Assembly: GCA_949283205.1 (NCBI GenBank)
Contig: CASDSD010000041.1
Coordinates: 44,544-108,543, forward strand
Source of the DNA: an uncultured Alistipes sp.
GTDB taxonomy: Bacteria; Bacteroidota; Bacteroidia; Bacteroidales; Rikenellaceae
Direction: 5' to 3'
DNA length: 64,000 nt
Of the stretch, positions 15,488 through 25,530 are shown one piece after another. Numbering within the stretch: position 1 is the first letter of the stretch; the number at the start of each line of letters is the position of its first letter. The translations under genes and the position numbers were made by a program. Below the pieces are notes generated by a model, which was not told the origin of the DNA, ran no database searches, and was given only the letters and a program-made list of their open reading frames with translations.

Positions 15488-18400
15488 ATGCGAGCCCTCG
15501 CACATAGGATAATCGCCGCGGCGGCGGCCCTCGCGGCGCTCCTCGCCGCAGAGAGCGCCCGCGCCCAGTACTACAGCTGGGGCGCCGACCCCGCACGCTT
15601 CCGCTGGATGCGCGAGGCCGACTCCGTCTCCGACGTGATATACCCGCGCCACGCCGCAGCCATAGGTTCCGCAACGGCATACTTCGTACGCCGCATGCAC
15701 CCCTACATATCATACGGATACCGCCTTCCGGCGCTCGACATCCCCTTCATCGTCCACCCCGAGAACATGCAGTCGAACGGACTGGTGATGTGGCTGCCCA
15801 AACGCGTCGAGTTCCTCACGGCGCCCGCCGTGGACGGATACTCCATGCCGTGGATAAAACAGCTCGTCGCGCACGAGTACCGCCATGCCGTACAGTACAA
15901 CAACCTCAACGTCGGCGTGGTCAAGGCCGTGAGCTACCTGCTCGGCGAGCAGAGCTCCACCATAGGGCTGCTCTTCATGCCGCTCTGGATGATCGAGGGC
16001 GACGCCACCATGTCCGAGACCGAGGCCTCGTCGTTCGGGCGGGCGCTGCAGCCGCGCTTCACGCTCGAGTTCCGCGCCATGGGCGACATAGCCACCAAAT
16101 ACCGGAACATAGACAAGTTCCTCTGCGGCTCCTACCGCGACTTCATCCCCGACCACTACCAGTTGGGATACCAGATGGTCGCACACGGCAACGACCTGGC
16201 CGGACGCGTCATATGCGACGGGATCGCCGCCTACGGCCCGCGCCACCCCTGGATGGTGGTATCAACGGGCCTCACCATGAAGAAACTCTTCGGTTTCACC
16301 ACGCGCGACCTCTTCCGCAGCACGTTCCGCTCGCTGACGGACTACTGGGACTCGCTGCCCGCCGTCGAACCCACCACGGAGAGGGTGCCGGCCCCCGCCG
16401 TGACCAGCTACACCACCTACTCCGACCCCATATGGCTCGGGAACGGCACGATGCTGCTCCTGAAGGAGGATCTCGACCGCACGTCGCACTTCGTGCTGCT
16501 CGACACCGCCACGGGACGCGAACGCACACTCTGCTACACGGGCAGCGTATCGACACGCCCCGCCTACGATGCCGCGGCACAACGCCTCTGGTGGACCGAA
16601 TACCGCCGCAGCCCCATGTTCGAGGAGAAGGTCGACTCGCGCCTCTGCTACCTCGACCTGGACTCCCTCGCCGCCGGCAGCCACCGCCCCCGCACCGTCG
16701 CACGGCACGCCCCGCAGCAGGGCAACATACTCTACCCCACGCCCGACGGCGAGGGCGGCCTGGCATGGGTGCAATACCATGCCGACGGAATCTATACCAT
16801 ACGGTACGACACGCCCGACGGCACGCTCCTGTCGCGTTCGTTCCCCTTCGGCGAGGAGATACACTCCCTGGCATGGGATGACAGGACACGGCAGCTATAC
16901 TACATCGCAACGGGAAACGAAGGCATGTGGATAGGCACTCTGGACGGGGATTTCGCACCGCGGCAGGTGACGCGGCCCGCATACATAACAATCGGCAAGC
17001 TGCGGGCAGGCAACGGACGGCTCTACTTCGGGTCGATAGCGTCGGGGCGCGACGAGGCCCACTGTCTCGACCTCGCCTCGGGGCGCGAGTACCAGCTCAC
17101 GGAGTCGCCCTACGGCTCCTTCGACCCCGCCCCAGCAGAGGGAGACAGCATCGCCGTCACCACCTACGACTCGACGGGCTACCACCCCGCAATACAGCGT
17201 GCGGAGACCTTCCGCCGCGAGGTGGCATACTCGCCCCTGCCGCGCAACGTGGTCAACCCGCCCCGCAAGAGGTGGAACACCATAAACCTCGACACCGTAC
17301 GGCTCGACTCCACGGTCGCCGCCTCGGCCGCCGCCGCACAGAGCCGTCATACGCGCCGCTACCGCAAGGGCGCCACGCTCTTCAACTTCCACAGCTGGGC
17401 GCCGCTCTCGTACGATCCCTTCTCGCTGAGCGAGGAGGGCGCCATAAACATGAACCTCGGCGCCACGATCATGACGCAGAACCTGCTCTCGTCGGCACAG
17501 GGATTCTTCACCTACGGCTGGAACTCGGAGCAGGGCTCCGTATGGAAGGGTTCGATGCGATACTACGGTCTCGGCCCCACGATCAGCATCGAGGCCACAT
17601 ACGGCGGCCACCAGAACATATATCCGGTATATGTCTACAATTCGCAGACGCACTCCATCGAGTTCCCCGTACCGCCGGAACAGGGACGATACTACTCCTT
17701 CGGCGCCGACATATCCTTCCCGCTGATGTTCGACTGCGGCCACCACATACGCTATATAGTGGCCTCGGCCTCGTGGAGCTACTCGAACGGCCTTGTCGCC
17801 GACACCGGCCGCCTCCACATAGGCGAAGGGGGCATAAGCAACGTCGCAACGATAGGATACAACAAGGGGCTCCACCTGACGGCATTCTCGCTCGGGTACC
17901 AGGACATGACGCGCATGGCGCACCGCGACTTCGCCACGCCGTGGGGCGTGGTCGCCTCGGCAACCTACGCCATGAACCCCGCCAACAGGGGTTTCGACGA
18001 CCTCGTATCGCTCTATGCCAAGGCCTACACGCCGGGGCTGCTGCCGCACAACAGCTTCACCGTCGCCGCCGCATACCAGACCTCCTTCGGCGGCTTCTCC
18101 TCGAGGGACGCTCTCTCGGCCCTCACGTTCAAGACCACGCGGCTGCTCCCCCGGGGCTTCTACACCACGCAGATCGAAAACAAGCACTACATCGCCGCCT
18201 CGTTCAACTACCAACTGCCCCTGTGCTATCCCGACGGGGGCCTGCACGGCATAATCTACTTCAAGCGCATACGTGCAAACATCGGGTTCGACTATGCACA
18301 GTTCCGCCGCACCGGGATCTACCAGGACGGCCTGCGCGAGCGCTGGCACCGCATCAACTCCTGGGGCGGCGACCTCACCTTCGACGTCAACCTGCTGAGC

Positions 18401-18496
18401 CAGCCCGCCACGGCAACCGTCGCCATAACCCTCTCGCTCTATGTGCCCAGCGAGGGCGGCACATTCTTCTCGGCCGGCATGGCCCTTCCCTTCTGA
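15488..18496 (+). CDS. Putative outer-membrane protein with gluzincin protease-like, propeller-like and beta-barrel regions
   Basis: 1002 aa with a signal peptide (about residues 1-26, ESARAQ). Residues about 30-280 look like a peptidase-MA-type gluzincin: the zinc motif HEYRH in KQLVAHEYRHAVQ (HExxH) and a candidate third ligand in WMIEGDAT about 40 residues later. Residues about 300-560 contain WD40/TolB-type repeats (for example SLAWDDRTRQLYYIATGNEG). The C-terminal 400 residues are aromatic-rich beta strands ending in Phe, as outer-membrane barrels do. I infer an outer-membrane-tethered protease or chaperone. The catalytic residues are seen; activity is not shown. Seven nt after the SUI1-like gene. 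Confidence 0.7.
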   Translation: MRALAHRIIAAAAALAALLAAESARAQYYSWGADPARFRWMREADSVSDVIYPRHAAAIGSATAYFVRRMHPYISYGYRLPALDIPFIVHPENMQSNGLVMWLPKRVEFLTAPAVDGYSMPWIKQLVAHEYRHAVQYNNLNVGVVKAVSYLLGEQSSTIGLLFMPLWMIEGDATMSETEASSFGRALQPRFTLEFRAMGDIATKYRNIDKFLCGSYRDFIPDHYQLGYQMVAHGNDLAGRVICDGIAAYGPRHPWMVVSTGLTMKKLFGFTTRDLFRSTFRSLTDYWDSLPAVEPTTERVPAPAVTSYTTYSDPIWLGNGTMLLLKEDLDRTSHFVLLDTATGRERTLCYTGSVSTRPAYDAAAQRLWWTEYRRSPMFEEKVDSRLCYLDLDSLAAGSHRPRTVARHAPQQGNILYPTPDGEGGLAWVQYHADGIYTIRYDTPDGTLLSRSFPFGEEIHSLAWDDRTRQLYYIATGNEGMWIGTLDGDFAPRQVTRPAYITIGKLRAGNGRLYFGSIASGRDEAHCLDLASGREYQLTESPYGSFDPAPAEGDSIAVTTYDSTGYHPAIQRAETFRREVAYSPLPRNVVNPPRKRWNTINLDTVRLDSTVAASAAAAQSRHTRRYRKGATLFNFHSWAPLSYDPFSLSEEGAINMNLGATIMTQNLLSSAQGFFTYGWNSEQGSVWKGSMRYYGLGPTISIEATYGGHQNIYPVYVYNSQTHSIEFPVPPEQGRYYSFGADISFPLMFDCGHHIRYIVASASWSYSNGLVADTGRLHIGEGGISNVATIGYNKGLHLTAFSLGYQDMTRMAHRDFATPWGVVASATYAMNPANRGFDDLVSLYAKAYTPGLLPHNSFTVAAAYQTSFGGFSSRDALSALTFKTTRLLPRGFYTTQIENKHYIAASFNYQLPLCYPDGGLHGIIYFKRIRANIGFDYAQFRRTGIYQDGLRERWHRINSWGGDLTFDVNLLSQPATATVAITLSLYVPSEGGTFFSAGMALPF

Positions 18497-18594
18497 CACC
18501 ACCGCCGGCACCGCATGGCCCCGCCCGCACAGCACCTGCATCTCGCGCGCGCCCGAAAGCGCGCCCGAACGTCGCATATATCGAAATAAATTTA

Positions 18595-18602
18595 TACCTT
18601 TG
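18595..18602 (+). promoter_or_regulatory. -7 box for the PBP1A gene
   Basis: TACCTTTG matches TAnnTTTG, 40 nt upstream of the ATG at 18643. No TTTG is at the -33 distance. Confidence 0.55.
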
Positions 18603-18642
18603 CACGTTGGGCATAAGGAGTTCCCCCACAATCTGACACGAG

Positions 18643-21045
18643 ATGGATATCAAGAAAGCGATAAAGGACAAGAACAACATAATCAAGGCCCTGTGGATCG
18701 TGGCCTTCGCCCCCGTGGCTCTCATCTTCCTGATGCTGCTGCTCGCCGCAACGGGTCTCTTCGGGCGCATACCCTCCTTCGAGGAGCTGGAGAACCCCAA
18801 GAGCAACCTCGCAACGGAGATATACGGCGAGGACGGCCACGTCATCGGCACCTTCTTCGTCCAGAACCGCTCCTACGTGCAGTACGACGAGCTCTTCCCG
18901 CAGGACTCCTCGCGCATACTCACCCTTGACGGCTACCGCGTGCCGCCCGTGGTGGCGGCCCTCATCGCCACCGAGGACGTGCGTTTCCGCAGCCACTCGG
19001 GCATCGACATCCCGTCGCTCTTCCGCGTCGGCATCAAGACCGTGATGCTCCAGCGCCACTCGCAGGGCGGCGGCAGCACCATAACCCAGCAGCTGGCAAA
19101 GAACCTCTTCCCGCGCGACACGGCCAGCAACCGCAGCAAGGTGGGCCGCACCTTCAAGCTCGTGCAGTCGAAGTTCAAGGAGTGGATCACGGCCCTCAAG
19201 CTCGAACACAACTACACCAAGGAGGAGATCGCCGCCATGTACCTCAACACCGTGGCGTACGGGTCCAACGCCTACGGCATAAAGTCCGCCGCCAGCACCT
19301 TCTTCGGCAAGACGCCCGACGAACTGAACATACAGGAGGCGGCCGTACTCGTGGGCGTGGTGAACGCCCCCACGCGCTACTCCCCCGTGCGCAACTACGA
19401 CAACTCGCTCTCGCGCCGCAACCTCGTCCTCGACCGCATGCGCGCCGCCGGCGCCATCTCGCGCAAGGAGTGCGACTCGCTCTCGGCGCTGCCCATAACG
19501 CTCAACTACCAGCCCATATCGCACAACGAGGGCGAGGCGACATACTTCCGCGAGATGCTGCGTCAGGTGATGACGATGCAGCGCCCCACACGCCGCCAGT
19601 TCCTCACCGACTGGGACTACGAACAGGCGGTAAAGCAGTATGACGAAAACCCCATCTACGGCTGGTGCCTCAAGAACACCAAGGCCGACGGCACGCCGTA
19701 CAACATCTACCGCGACGGCCTGCGCATATACACCACGATCAACCCGACGATGCAGCGCTATGCCGAACAGGCCGTGCAGAAACAGCTCGAGACGGTGATA
19801 CAGCCCACCATAGACCGCCAGGTGGCCGCCACGGGAGTGCTCTTCCAGGGCACCACGGCCGAGGAGCGCGAGCAGATCGTCATGCGCGCCATAAAGGGAT
19901 CGGACCGCTACCGCCAGATGCGCAAGGAGGGCATCGCCGAGAAGGATATCATGGCCTCGTTCGACCGCAAGTGCGAGATGCGCGTCTTCACCTTCAAGGG
20001 CGAGCGCGACACCGTCATGACGCCGCGCGACTCGATCCTCCACCACAAGCGCATCATGCGCGCCAGCTTCGTGGCGATGGATCCCCGCACGGGCCACGTC
20101 AAGGCATACGTCGGAGGCCCCAACTTCCGCTACTTCAAGTACGACATGGCCAAGCAGGGCAAGCGTCAGATCGGCTCGACCGTAAAGCCCTTCATCTACA
20201 CCTTCGCCATCGACCACCTCGGACTCAACCCCTGCACCATGGCGCCCAACCTGCCCGTGTCGATCGAGACCCCCGCAGGCATATGGTCGCCCAAGGAGGC
20301 CGGCAAGGTCGAGTACGACGGCGTGCTCCACCCCCTCTACTGGGGTCTGGCAAACTCGCGCAACAACTACTCGGCGTGGATCATGAAGCAGGCCAAGCAG
20401 CCCGAAGCCGTGGCCGACTTCCTGCACAACATGGGTATCCGCAGCTACATATACCCCGCCTATGCACTCTGCCTCGGGTCGTTCGACTCGAACGTCTTCG
20501 AGCTGGTGAGCGCATACTCGACCTTCGTGAACGAGGGCGTCTACACCGAGCCCATCTTCGTCACCCGCATCGAGGACCGTCAGGGCAACCTCATCTCGAC
20601 CTTCATACCCAAGTCGCAGGACGCCATAAGCAAGACCACGGCATACACCATGCTCACCATGCTGCAGCGCGTCATCACGGCCGGCACGGGAGGCCGCCTC
20701 GGGTGGCAGTTCGGCATGCAGAACATGGACATCGGCGGCAAGACCGGAACCTCGAACGAGAACCGTGACGCCTGGTTCATGTGCGTGACGCCGACGCTCG
20801 TGGCGGGGGCATGGGTCGGCGGCGAGGACCAGTCGGTACACCGCACCGCGGGCGGCGAGGGCAGCGTCATGGCCCTGCCCATCGTGGGCGAGTTCCTCAA
20901 GTCGGCCTACGACGACCCGCGTCTGGGCATGAGCCGCAGCGCCAAGTTCACGCGTCCCGACGGCTGGCAGCCCTATGACTGCCCGAAGGCCGTCGAGCCC
21001 GACACCGGCGCCGTGCAGCAGACCGAGGACGAGTTCTTCGACTGA
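18643..21045 (+). CDS. Penicillin-binding protein 1A-type bifunctional transglycosylase/transpeptidase
   Basis: 800 aa. Polymerises and cross-links peptidoglycan at the outer face of the inner membrane. One N-terminal transmembrane helix (about residues 22-42) is followed by a GT51 domain with the catalytic glutamate in ATEDVRF (Glu111) and GGGSTITQQLAKNLF. A long inter-domain region precedes the transpeptidase, which has STVK (Ser512), SRN (572-574) and KTGT (Lys700). All catalytic motifs are intact. It has its own promoter; asd follows after 90 nt. It would work alongside PBP2/RodA and MreBCD encoded 3-10 kb away. Confidence 0.95.
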   Translation: MDIKKAIKDKNNIIKALWIVAFAPVALIFLMLLLAATGLFGRIPSFEELENPKSNLATEIYGEDGHVIGTFFVQNRSYVQYDELFPQDSSRILTLDGYRVPPVVAALIATEDVRFRSHSGIDIPSLFRVGIKTVMLQRHSQGGGSTITQQLAKNLFPRDTASNRSKVGRTFKLVQSKFKEWITALKLEHNYTKEEIAAMYLNTVAYGSNAYGIKSAASTFFGKTPDELNIQEAAVLVGVVNAPTRYSPVRNYDNSLSRRNLVLDRMRAAGAISRKECDSLSALPITLNYQPISHNEGEATYFREMLRQVMTMQRPTRRQFLTDWDYEQAVKQYDENPIYGWCLKNTKADGTPYNIYRDGLRIYTTINPTMQRYAEQAVQKQLETVIQPTIDRQVAATGVLFQGTTAEEREQIVMRAIKGSDRYRQMRKEGIAEKDIMASFDRKCEMRVFTFKGERDTVMTPRDSILHHKRIMRASFVAMDPRTGHVKAYVGGPNFRYFKYDMAKQGKRQIGSTVKPFIYTFAIDHLGLNPCTMAPNLPVSIETPAGIWSPKEAGKVEYDGVLHPLYWGLANSRNNYSAWIMKQAKQPEAVADFLHNMGIRSYIYPAYALCLGSFDSNVFELVSAYSTFVNEGVYTEPIFVTRIEDRQGNLISTFIPKSQDAISKTTAYTMLTMLQRVITAGTGGRLGWQFGMQNMDIGGKTGTSNENRDAWFMCVTPTLVAGAWVGGEDQSVHRTAGGEGSVMALPIVGEFLKSAYDDPRLGMSRSAKFTRPDGWQPYDCPKAVEPDTGAVQQTEDEFFD

Positions 21046-21135
21046 CGGCAGGATCCATGGACCGGATCCCGCAAGGGCGTAGCCACAACGGCTGCAAACC
21101 AAGGAAAATTATAACCAAACAGGTATTCGACAGAT

Positions 21136-22143
21136 ATGAAAATTGCAATCGTAGGCGCCAGCGGCGCCGTGGGACAGGAGTTCCTCACCATCCTGAACGA
21201 AAGAACCGATTTCCCCGTAGACGAGTTGCTGCTCTTCGGGTCGCAGCGCAGTGCGGGACGCAAATATACCTTCCGCGGCCGCGAGGTCGAGGTACGGCTG
21301 CTGCAGCATAACGACGACTTCAAGGGCGTGGACATAGCCCTCACGTCGGCCGGCGCCGGCACCTCGAAGGAGTTCGCCGGGACCATCACCCGCCACGGCA
21401 CGCTCATGATCGACAACTCGAGCGCCTTCCGCATGGATTCGGACGTGCCTCTGGTGGTACCCGAGGTGAACCCCGAGGATGCCCTCAACGCCCCGCGCCG
21501 CATCATCGCCAACCCCAACTGCACCACCATACAGATGGTCGTGGCGCTGAACGCCATAGAGAAGCTCTCGCACATACGCCGCGTACACGTTGCCACATAC
21601 CAGTCTGCCAGCGGCGGCGGCGCGCAGGCCATGGCCGAGCTGCGCACGCAGCACGCGCAGATCGTGGCGGGCGAGGAGCCCACGGTCGAGAAGTTCGCAT
21701 ACCAGCTGGCATACAACGTCATACCCCATATCGACGTCTTCACCGACAACGACTACACCAAGGAGGAGATGAAGATGTATAACGAGACGCGCAAGATCAT
21801 GCACTCGGACATCGAGGTGTCGGCCACGTGCGTGCGCGTGCCCGTGATGCGCGCACACTCCGAGAGCATCTGGGTCGAGACCGAGCGTCCCGTCACCCCC
21901 GACGAGGCGCGCAAGGCATTTGCCGGGGCCGAGGGTGTGGTTCTCATGGACAACCCCTCGGAGAAGGTCTACCCGATGCCTCTGTTCATCGCCGGCAAGG
22001 ACCCCGTATATGTGGGGCGCATACGCCGCGACCTGACCTCGCCGAACGGACTTGTCTTCTGGTGCGTTGCCGACCAGATCAAGAAGGGCGCCGCCCTCAA
22101 CGCCGTGCAGATCGCCGAGTGGCTCATCCGCAACCGCAGGTAG
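21136..22143 (+). CDS. asd: Aspartate-semialdehyde dehydrogenase
   Basis: 335 aa. Reduces aspartyl phosphate to aspartate semialdehyde with NADPH, the step after lysC and common to DAP, lysine, methionine and threonine. Seen: the N-terminal Rossmann loop [11 protein letters not shown], the catalytic cysteine in [11 protein letters not shown], and the S-G-G-G-A loop ([10 protein letters not shown]). Full length. It shares its direction with the PBP1A gene upstream and ends at a strong terminator facing rodA. Confidence 0.95.
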   Translation: MKIAIVGASGAVGQEFLTILNERTDFPVDELLLFGSQRSAGRKYTFRGREVEVRLLQHNDDFKGVDIALTSAGAGTSKEFAGTITRHGTLMIDNSSAFRMDSDVPLVVPEVNPEDALNAPRRIIANPNCTTIQMVVALNAIEKLSHIRRVHVATYQSASGGGAQAMAELRTQHAQIVAGEEPTVEKFAYQLAYNVIPHIDVFTDNDYTKEEMKMYNETRKIMHSDIEVSATCVRVPVMRAHSESIWVETERPVTPDEARKAFAGAEGVVLMDNPSEKVYPMPLFIAGKDPVYVGRIRRDLTSPNGLVFWCVADQIKKGAALNAVQIAEWLIRNRR

Positions 22144-22162
22144 GCATACCCGCAACATACGG

Positions 22163-22205
22163 CAACGGGACGGAAAGCGTGCTTTCCGTCCCGTTGTATT
22201 TTGTA
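22163..22205 (+). terminator. Terminator between asd and rodA
   Basis: A perfect 16-bp inverted repeat, CAACGGGACGGAAAGC (22163-22178) and its complement (22181-22196), followed by TATTTTGTAT on the plus strand. It lies in the gap between convergent genes, so it may also serve rodA. Confidence 0.85.
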
Positions 22206-22243
22206 TCTACCGCCCGGCCGAGCGACACGGCTCCCGCCGCTTC

Positions 22244-23695
22244 CTACCGCACAGACATAAGGCCCTTGCGGGGCGAGGCATCGAGACGTATGGCTATGAA
22301 TACCAGTATCGTAAAGGCCACCAGAGACGAGCCTCCGTAGCTGAGGAACGGCAGCGGGATTCCCATCACGGGGAATATGCCGACGGTCATGCCGACGTTG
22401 ACCATGACGTGGAAGAGCAGTATGGCGGAGACGCAGTAGCTGTATATCCGGCTGAAGGGCTCCTCCTGCCGCTCGCCTATCTGCATCAGACGCATGATCA
22501 GCGCGCAGAGCAGCCCCAGCACCACCATCGCCCCGACGAAGCCCCACTCCTCGCCCACGGTGCAGAAGATGAAGTCGGTGTGTTTCTCTGGCACGAAGTT
22601 GTACTTTATCTGCGTCCCCTGCATGAACCCCTTTCCGAAGAAGCCGCCCGAGCCGATGGCTATCTTCGACTGGTTGACGTTGTAGTCGGCGCCGTGGGGG
22701 TCGCTCACGATGCCGAGGAAACTCAAGATACGTTCGCGCTGGTGGGGCTGGAGGATCGTCTCGAAGATCATATCGGCCGTGGGCACGAAGACCATGGAGC
22801 CGATGAAGAGCGCCAGCGTCACGAACATGGCCGAGATATTCTTGCGCAGAGCGTATACCGCAGCCACGACGACAGCCACCGCCATCACCGTCACGGCCGC
22901 GGCATATGCGCTCAGCGCCCCGTCCCAGAAGATGAGCGACGCCATGTAGAGCAGGGCCGTGGCGAGCGTCACCGAGGCCAGGAATATGGCATGGGCGCGC
23001 CACGCGCCGATCATCATGGCATCCGACACGGTGAATATTATCACCAGCAGCGCCAGCAGGAAGAGCGGCGTGAAGAGGAACGAGAAGATGAAGAGCGCCG
23101 CCACGAGGATGATGGGGATACAGATCCACTTGTTCAGCCCCTCGCGGTACAACACGAAGAGGAACGAACAGAGCACCACGCCCGAGCCGGTATCGTTCTG
23201 CAGCACGATGATTGCCAGCGGCAGCAGTATGACGAAGGCCACGCGCAGCAGGTCCCCCGTGCGGCGTATCGAGAAGGAGTAGTTGCTCATCATGCGGGCC
23301 ACGGCCAGCGCCGTGGCTATCTTGACGAACTCGACGGGCTGCACCCGCACCGACCCGAACTCGAACCACGCCTTGGCGCCGTTGACCTCGCGCCCGAACA
23401 GCAGAACCGCCACCAGCAGAACCAGACCCGCCGCATAGGCGTAATAGGCGTACATGTGGTAGTAGCGCGAGTCGAGCAGCAGTATCACCACTGCGGCACC
23501 CAGCGCCGCGGCGATCCATACCGCCTGCTTCATGTAGAAATGCTCGAGCGAGAAGAAGCCGCTGATGGTATCGTCGTACGAGGCCGAGATGATGGCCACC
23601 ATACCCGCACCCACAAGCAGCAGGTAGAGGATGACGGCCACACGGTCCACACCCTCGAACAGAGACATCTGACGGTTGTTATCGGTCCTCGGCAT
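22244..23695 (-). CDS. rodA: Rod-shape-determining protein RodA (SEDS glycosyltransferase)
   Basis: 483 aa. Polymerises glycan strands for side-wall growth in the inner membrane, as partner of PBP2. There are about ten hydrophobic helices and SEDS motifs: GAKAWFEFGSVRVQPVEFVKIA near the middle and the conserved late segment GIPLPFLSYGGSSL. Last gene of the mreBCD-mrdA-rodA set. The start at 23695 overlaps the mrdA stop by 17 nt; an internal ATG at 23668 (MSLFEGVDRV) would instead leave a 10-nt gap and cannot be excluded. Confidence 0.94.
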   Translation of the reverse strand: MPRTDNNRQMSLFEGVDRVAVILYLLLVGAGMVAIISASYDDTISGFFSLEHFYMKQAVWIAAALGAAVVILLLDSRYYHMYAYYAYAAGLVLLVAVLLFGREVNGAKAWFEFGSVRVQPVEFVKIATALAVARMMSNYSFSIRRTGDLLRVAFVILLPLAIIVLQNDTGSGVVLCSFLFVLYREGLNKWICIPIILVAALFIFSFLFTPLFLLALLVIIFTVSDAMMIGAWRAHAIFLASVTLATALLYMASLIFWDGALSAYAAAVTVMAVAVVVAAVYALRKNISAMFVTLALFIGSMVFVPTADMIFETILQPHQRERILSFLGIVSDPHGADYNVNQSKIAIGSGGFFGKGFMQGTQIKYNFVPEKHTDFIFCTVGEEWGFVGAMVVLGLLCALIMRLMQIGERQEEPFSRIYSYCVSAILLFHVMVNVGMTVGIFPVMGIPLPFLSYGGSSLVAFTILVFIAIRLDASPRKGLMSVR

Positions 23696-25517
23696 ATATC
23701 GGATAATAGATGTTGCGGGCCTTCACCTGCTCGACCAGCTGCGGGCGGGTGATGGTATCGGTAAGGTAAAACTCCTCCAGCAGGCTGGCTATGGGCAGCG
23801 CTATGGCGGCGCCGAAACCGCCGTTCTCGACATATACCGAGATGGCGATGCGCGGGTTGTCCTTCGGCGCGAAGGAGAGGAATGTCGAGTGGTCGGCACC
23901 GTGGGGGTTCTGCGCCGTACCCGTCTTGCCGCAGACGTCGAGGCCCGGGAGATATGCGCGCCACGAGGTCCCCGCACCAGGCACGTTCACACCGCGCCAC
24001 ATGCCCTCGACTATGGGCTCGAAATACCGCGGGTCGACCTTCGTGTAGTGCTTCTCGTAGAAGCGGCGGTCGATAGAGTCCTGCCCTTCGATCTGCTTGA
24101 CGATATGCGGTATGTAGTAGTATCCGCGGTTCGCCACCGTCGCCGCCAGGTTGGCCATCTGCAGCGGCGTGCAGCCCAGCTCGCCCTGACCGATCGAGAG
24201 CGACAGCACCGTGAGCGAACTCCACGAGCCGCGGTAACGCTTGTCGTAGAACTCCCTGTCGGGGACATATCCCGGGCCCTCGCCCAGGAAGTCGGAGTCG
24301 AGCTTGCGGCCGTACCCGAAGCTGCGGACATACTCGCCCCATACCTCGATGCCCTCCTTGACGCTGCCGTACTTGCGGTTGTCGATTATGTCGCGGAAGA
24401 CGTAGCAGAAGTAGGCGTTGCACGACTGTGCCACGGCACTGCGCAGGTCCAGAGGCGAGGCATGGGAGTGACACCCCTGGTGCACGCGCCCCACGCTGTA
24501 GCCCTCATGACACGGGTATTTCGTCTCGGGCGTGAGAACACCCTCCTGCATTCCCGTCAGGCCCTGCACTATCTTGAATGTCGAGCCCGGAGGGTACTTC
24601 GCCTTCACGGCGCGGTTGAACAACGGCTGACGCTTGTTGCGCAGCATGCGCATGTAGTTGTTGCCCCTCTCGCGCCCCACCAGCTCGTCGGGATCGTACG
24701 TCGGCGACGACGCCATGACCAGAATCTCGCCCGTCGCGGGCTCGATGGCAACCACGGCCCCCACCTTGCCCTCCATGAGTTCCTCGGCAAAGGCCTGCAG
24801 CCGCGCGTCGATCGTACACATCAGCCGCTTGCCCGGCACCGGCACCGAGTCGAACGCCCCGTCCATGTACGAACCCTTTACGGCGCCGTGCGTGTCCACC
24901 TCGACGATCTTCACGCCGTCCTTGCCGCGCAACTCCTTCTCGTAGGCTGCCTCGACACCCGTCATGCCCACATAGTCGCCCGAACTGTACTCGGGATTGC
25001 GCTTGATGAAATCCTCGCTCACCTCGCCCACATATCCCAGCAGGTTGCCGCCGATCTTGCGCGGGTACTGACGCACGGTGCGGTAGACGGTATAGAATCC
25101 CGGGAAGTTGCACTCCTCGAAACGCAGCTTCACCTCCTTCGGCACATAGTTCAACACCAGCGTGGCGGCACGCGGCCGCATGCGGGCATTGCGCAGCACC
25201 GACTCGAGCTTCTTGCGCTCGATGCCAACGATGTTGCAGAAACGCGTCGTATCGAAACCCTCGCGCCCGATGTCGCGGTAGACCACCATCAGGTCATAGC
25301 ACTCCTTGCTCTGCACCAGATACTCGCCGTTGCGGTCGATCACCTCGCCGCGCGGCGCATACTGCACCTCGTAGCGCAGCACGTTGCCCGCAGCCAGGCG
25401 CTTGTACTTCGTATCGATCAACTGGATATAGCCTATGCGCAGCGCCAGCACCGCAAAGATGCCCAGCACGACATAACGCAGGATCCTGCGTCTGACATAT
25501 ACGTCGTTTTCCGCCAT
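23679..25517 (-). CDS. mrdA: Penicillin-binding protein 2 (elongation transpeptidase)
   Basis: 612 aa. Cross-links peptidoglycan made by RodA. A single N-terminal membrane helix (about residues 12-30), a pedestal/dimerisation region opening with RGEVIDRNGEYLV, and a transpeptidase with the PPGSTFK motif (Ser312), SCN in AQSCNAYF, and KTGTAQ (Lys531). All motifs are intact. It sits 13 nt after mreD and overlaps or abuts rodA, the standard elongasome order. Confidence 0.95.
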   Translation of the reverse strand: MAENDVYVRRRILRYVVLGIFAVLALRIGYIQLIDTKYKRLAAGNVLRYEVQYAPRGEVIDRNGEYLVQSKECYDLMVVYRDIGREGFDTTRFCNIVGIERKKLESVLRNARMRPRAATLVLNYVPKEVKLRFEECNFPGFYTVYRTVRQYPRKIGGNLLGYVGEVSEDFIKRNPEYSSGDYVGMTGVEAAYEKELRGKDGVKIVEVDTHGAVKGSYMDGAFDSVPVPGKRLMCTIDARLQAFAEELMEGKVGAVVAIEPATGEILVMASSPTYDPDELVGRERGNNYMRMLRNKRQPLFNRAVKAKYPPGSTFKIVQGLTGMQEGVLTPETKYPCHEGYSVGRVHQGCHSHASPLDLRSAVAQSCNAYFCYVFRDIIDNRKYGSVKEGIEVWGEYVRSFGYGRKLDSDFLGEGPGYVPDREFYDKRYRGSWSSLTVLSLSIGQGELGCTPLQMANLAATVANRGYYYIPHIVKQIEGQDSIDRRFYEKHYTKVDPRYFEPIVEGMWRGVNVPGAGTSWRAYLPGLDVCGKTGTAQNPHGADHSTFLSFAPKDNPRIAISVYVENGGFGAAIALPIASLLEEFYLTDTITRPQLVEQVKARNIYYPIYAEDR

Positions 25518-25530
25518 AAAAGCCTTCAGA

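Noticed and set aside
15488-15567. Cytoplasmic localisation of the 1002-aa protein
   Set aside because: A hydrophobic alanine/leucine-rich N-terminus with a plausible cleavage site and a terminal-Phe barrel argue for export.
16895-18631. A 578-codon frame opposite the barrel part of the protease-like protein
   Set aside because: Antisense shadow; composition follows the complementary codon bias.
18592-21102. An 836-codon frame opposite the PBP1A gene
   Set aside because: Shadow of a conserved gene whose catalytic motifs are all intact; it has no recognisable domain.
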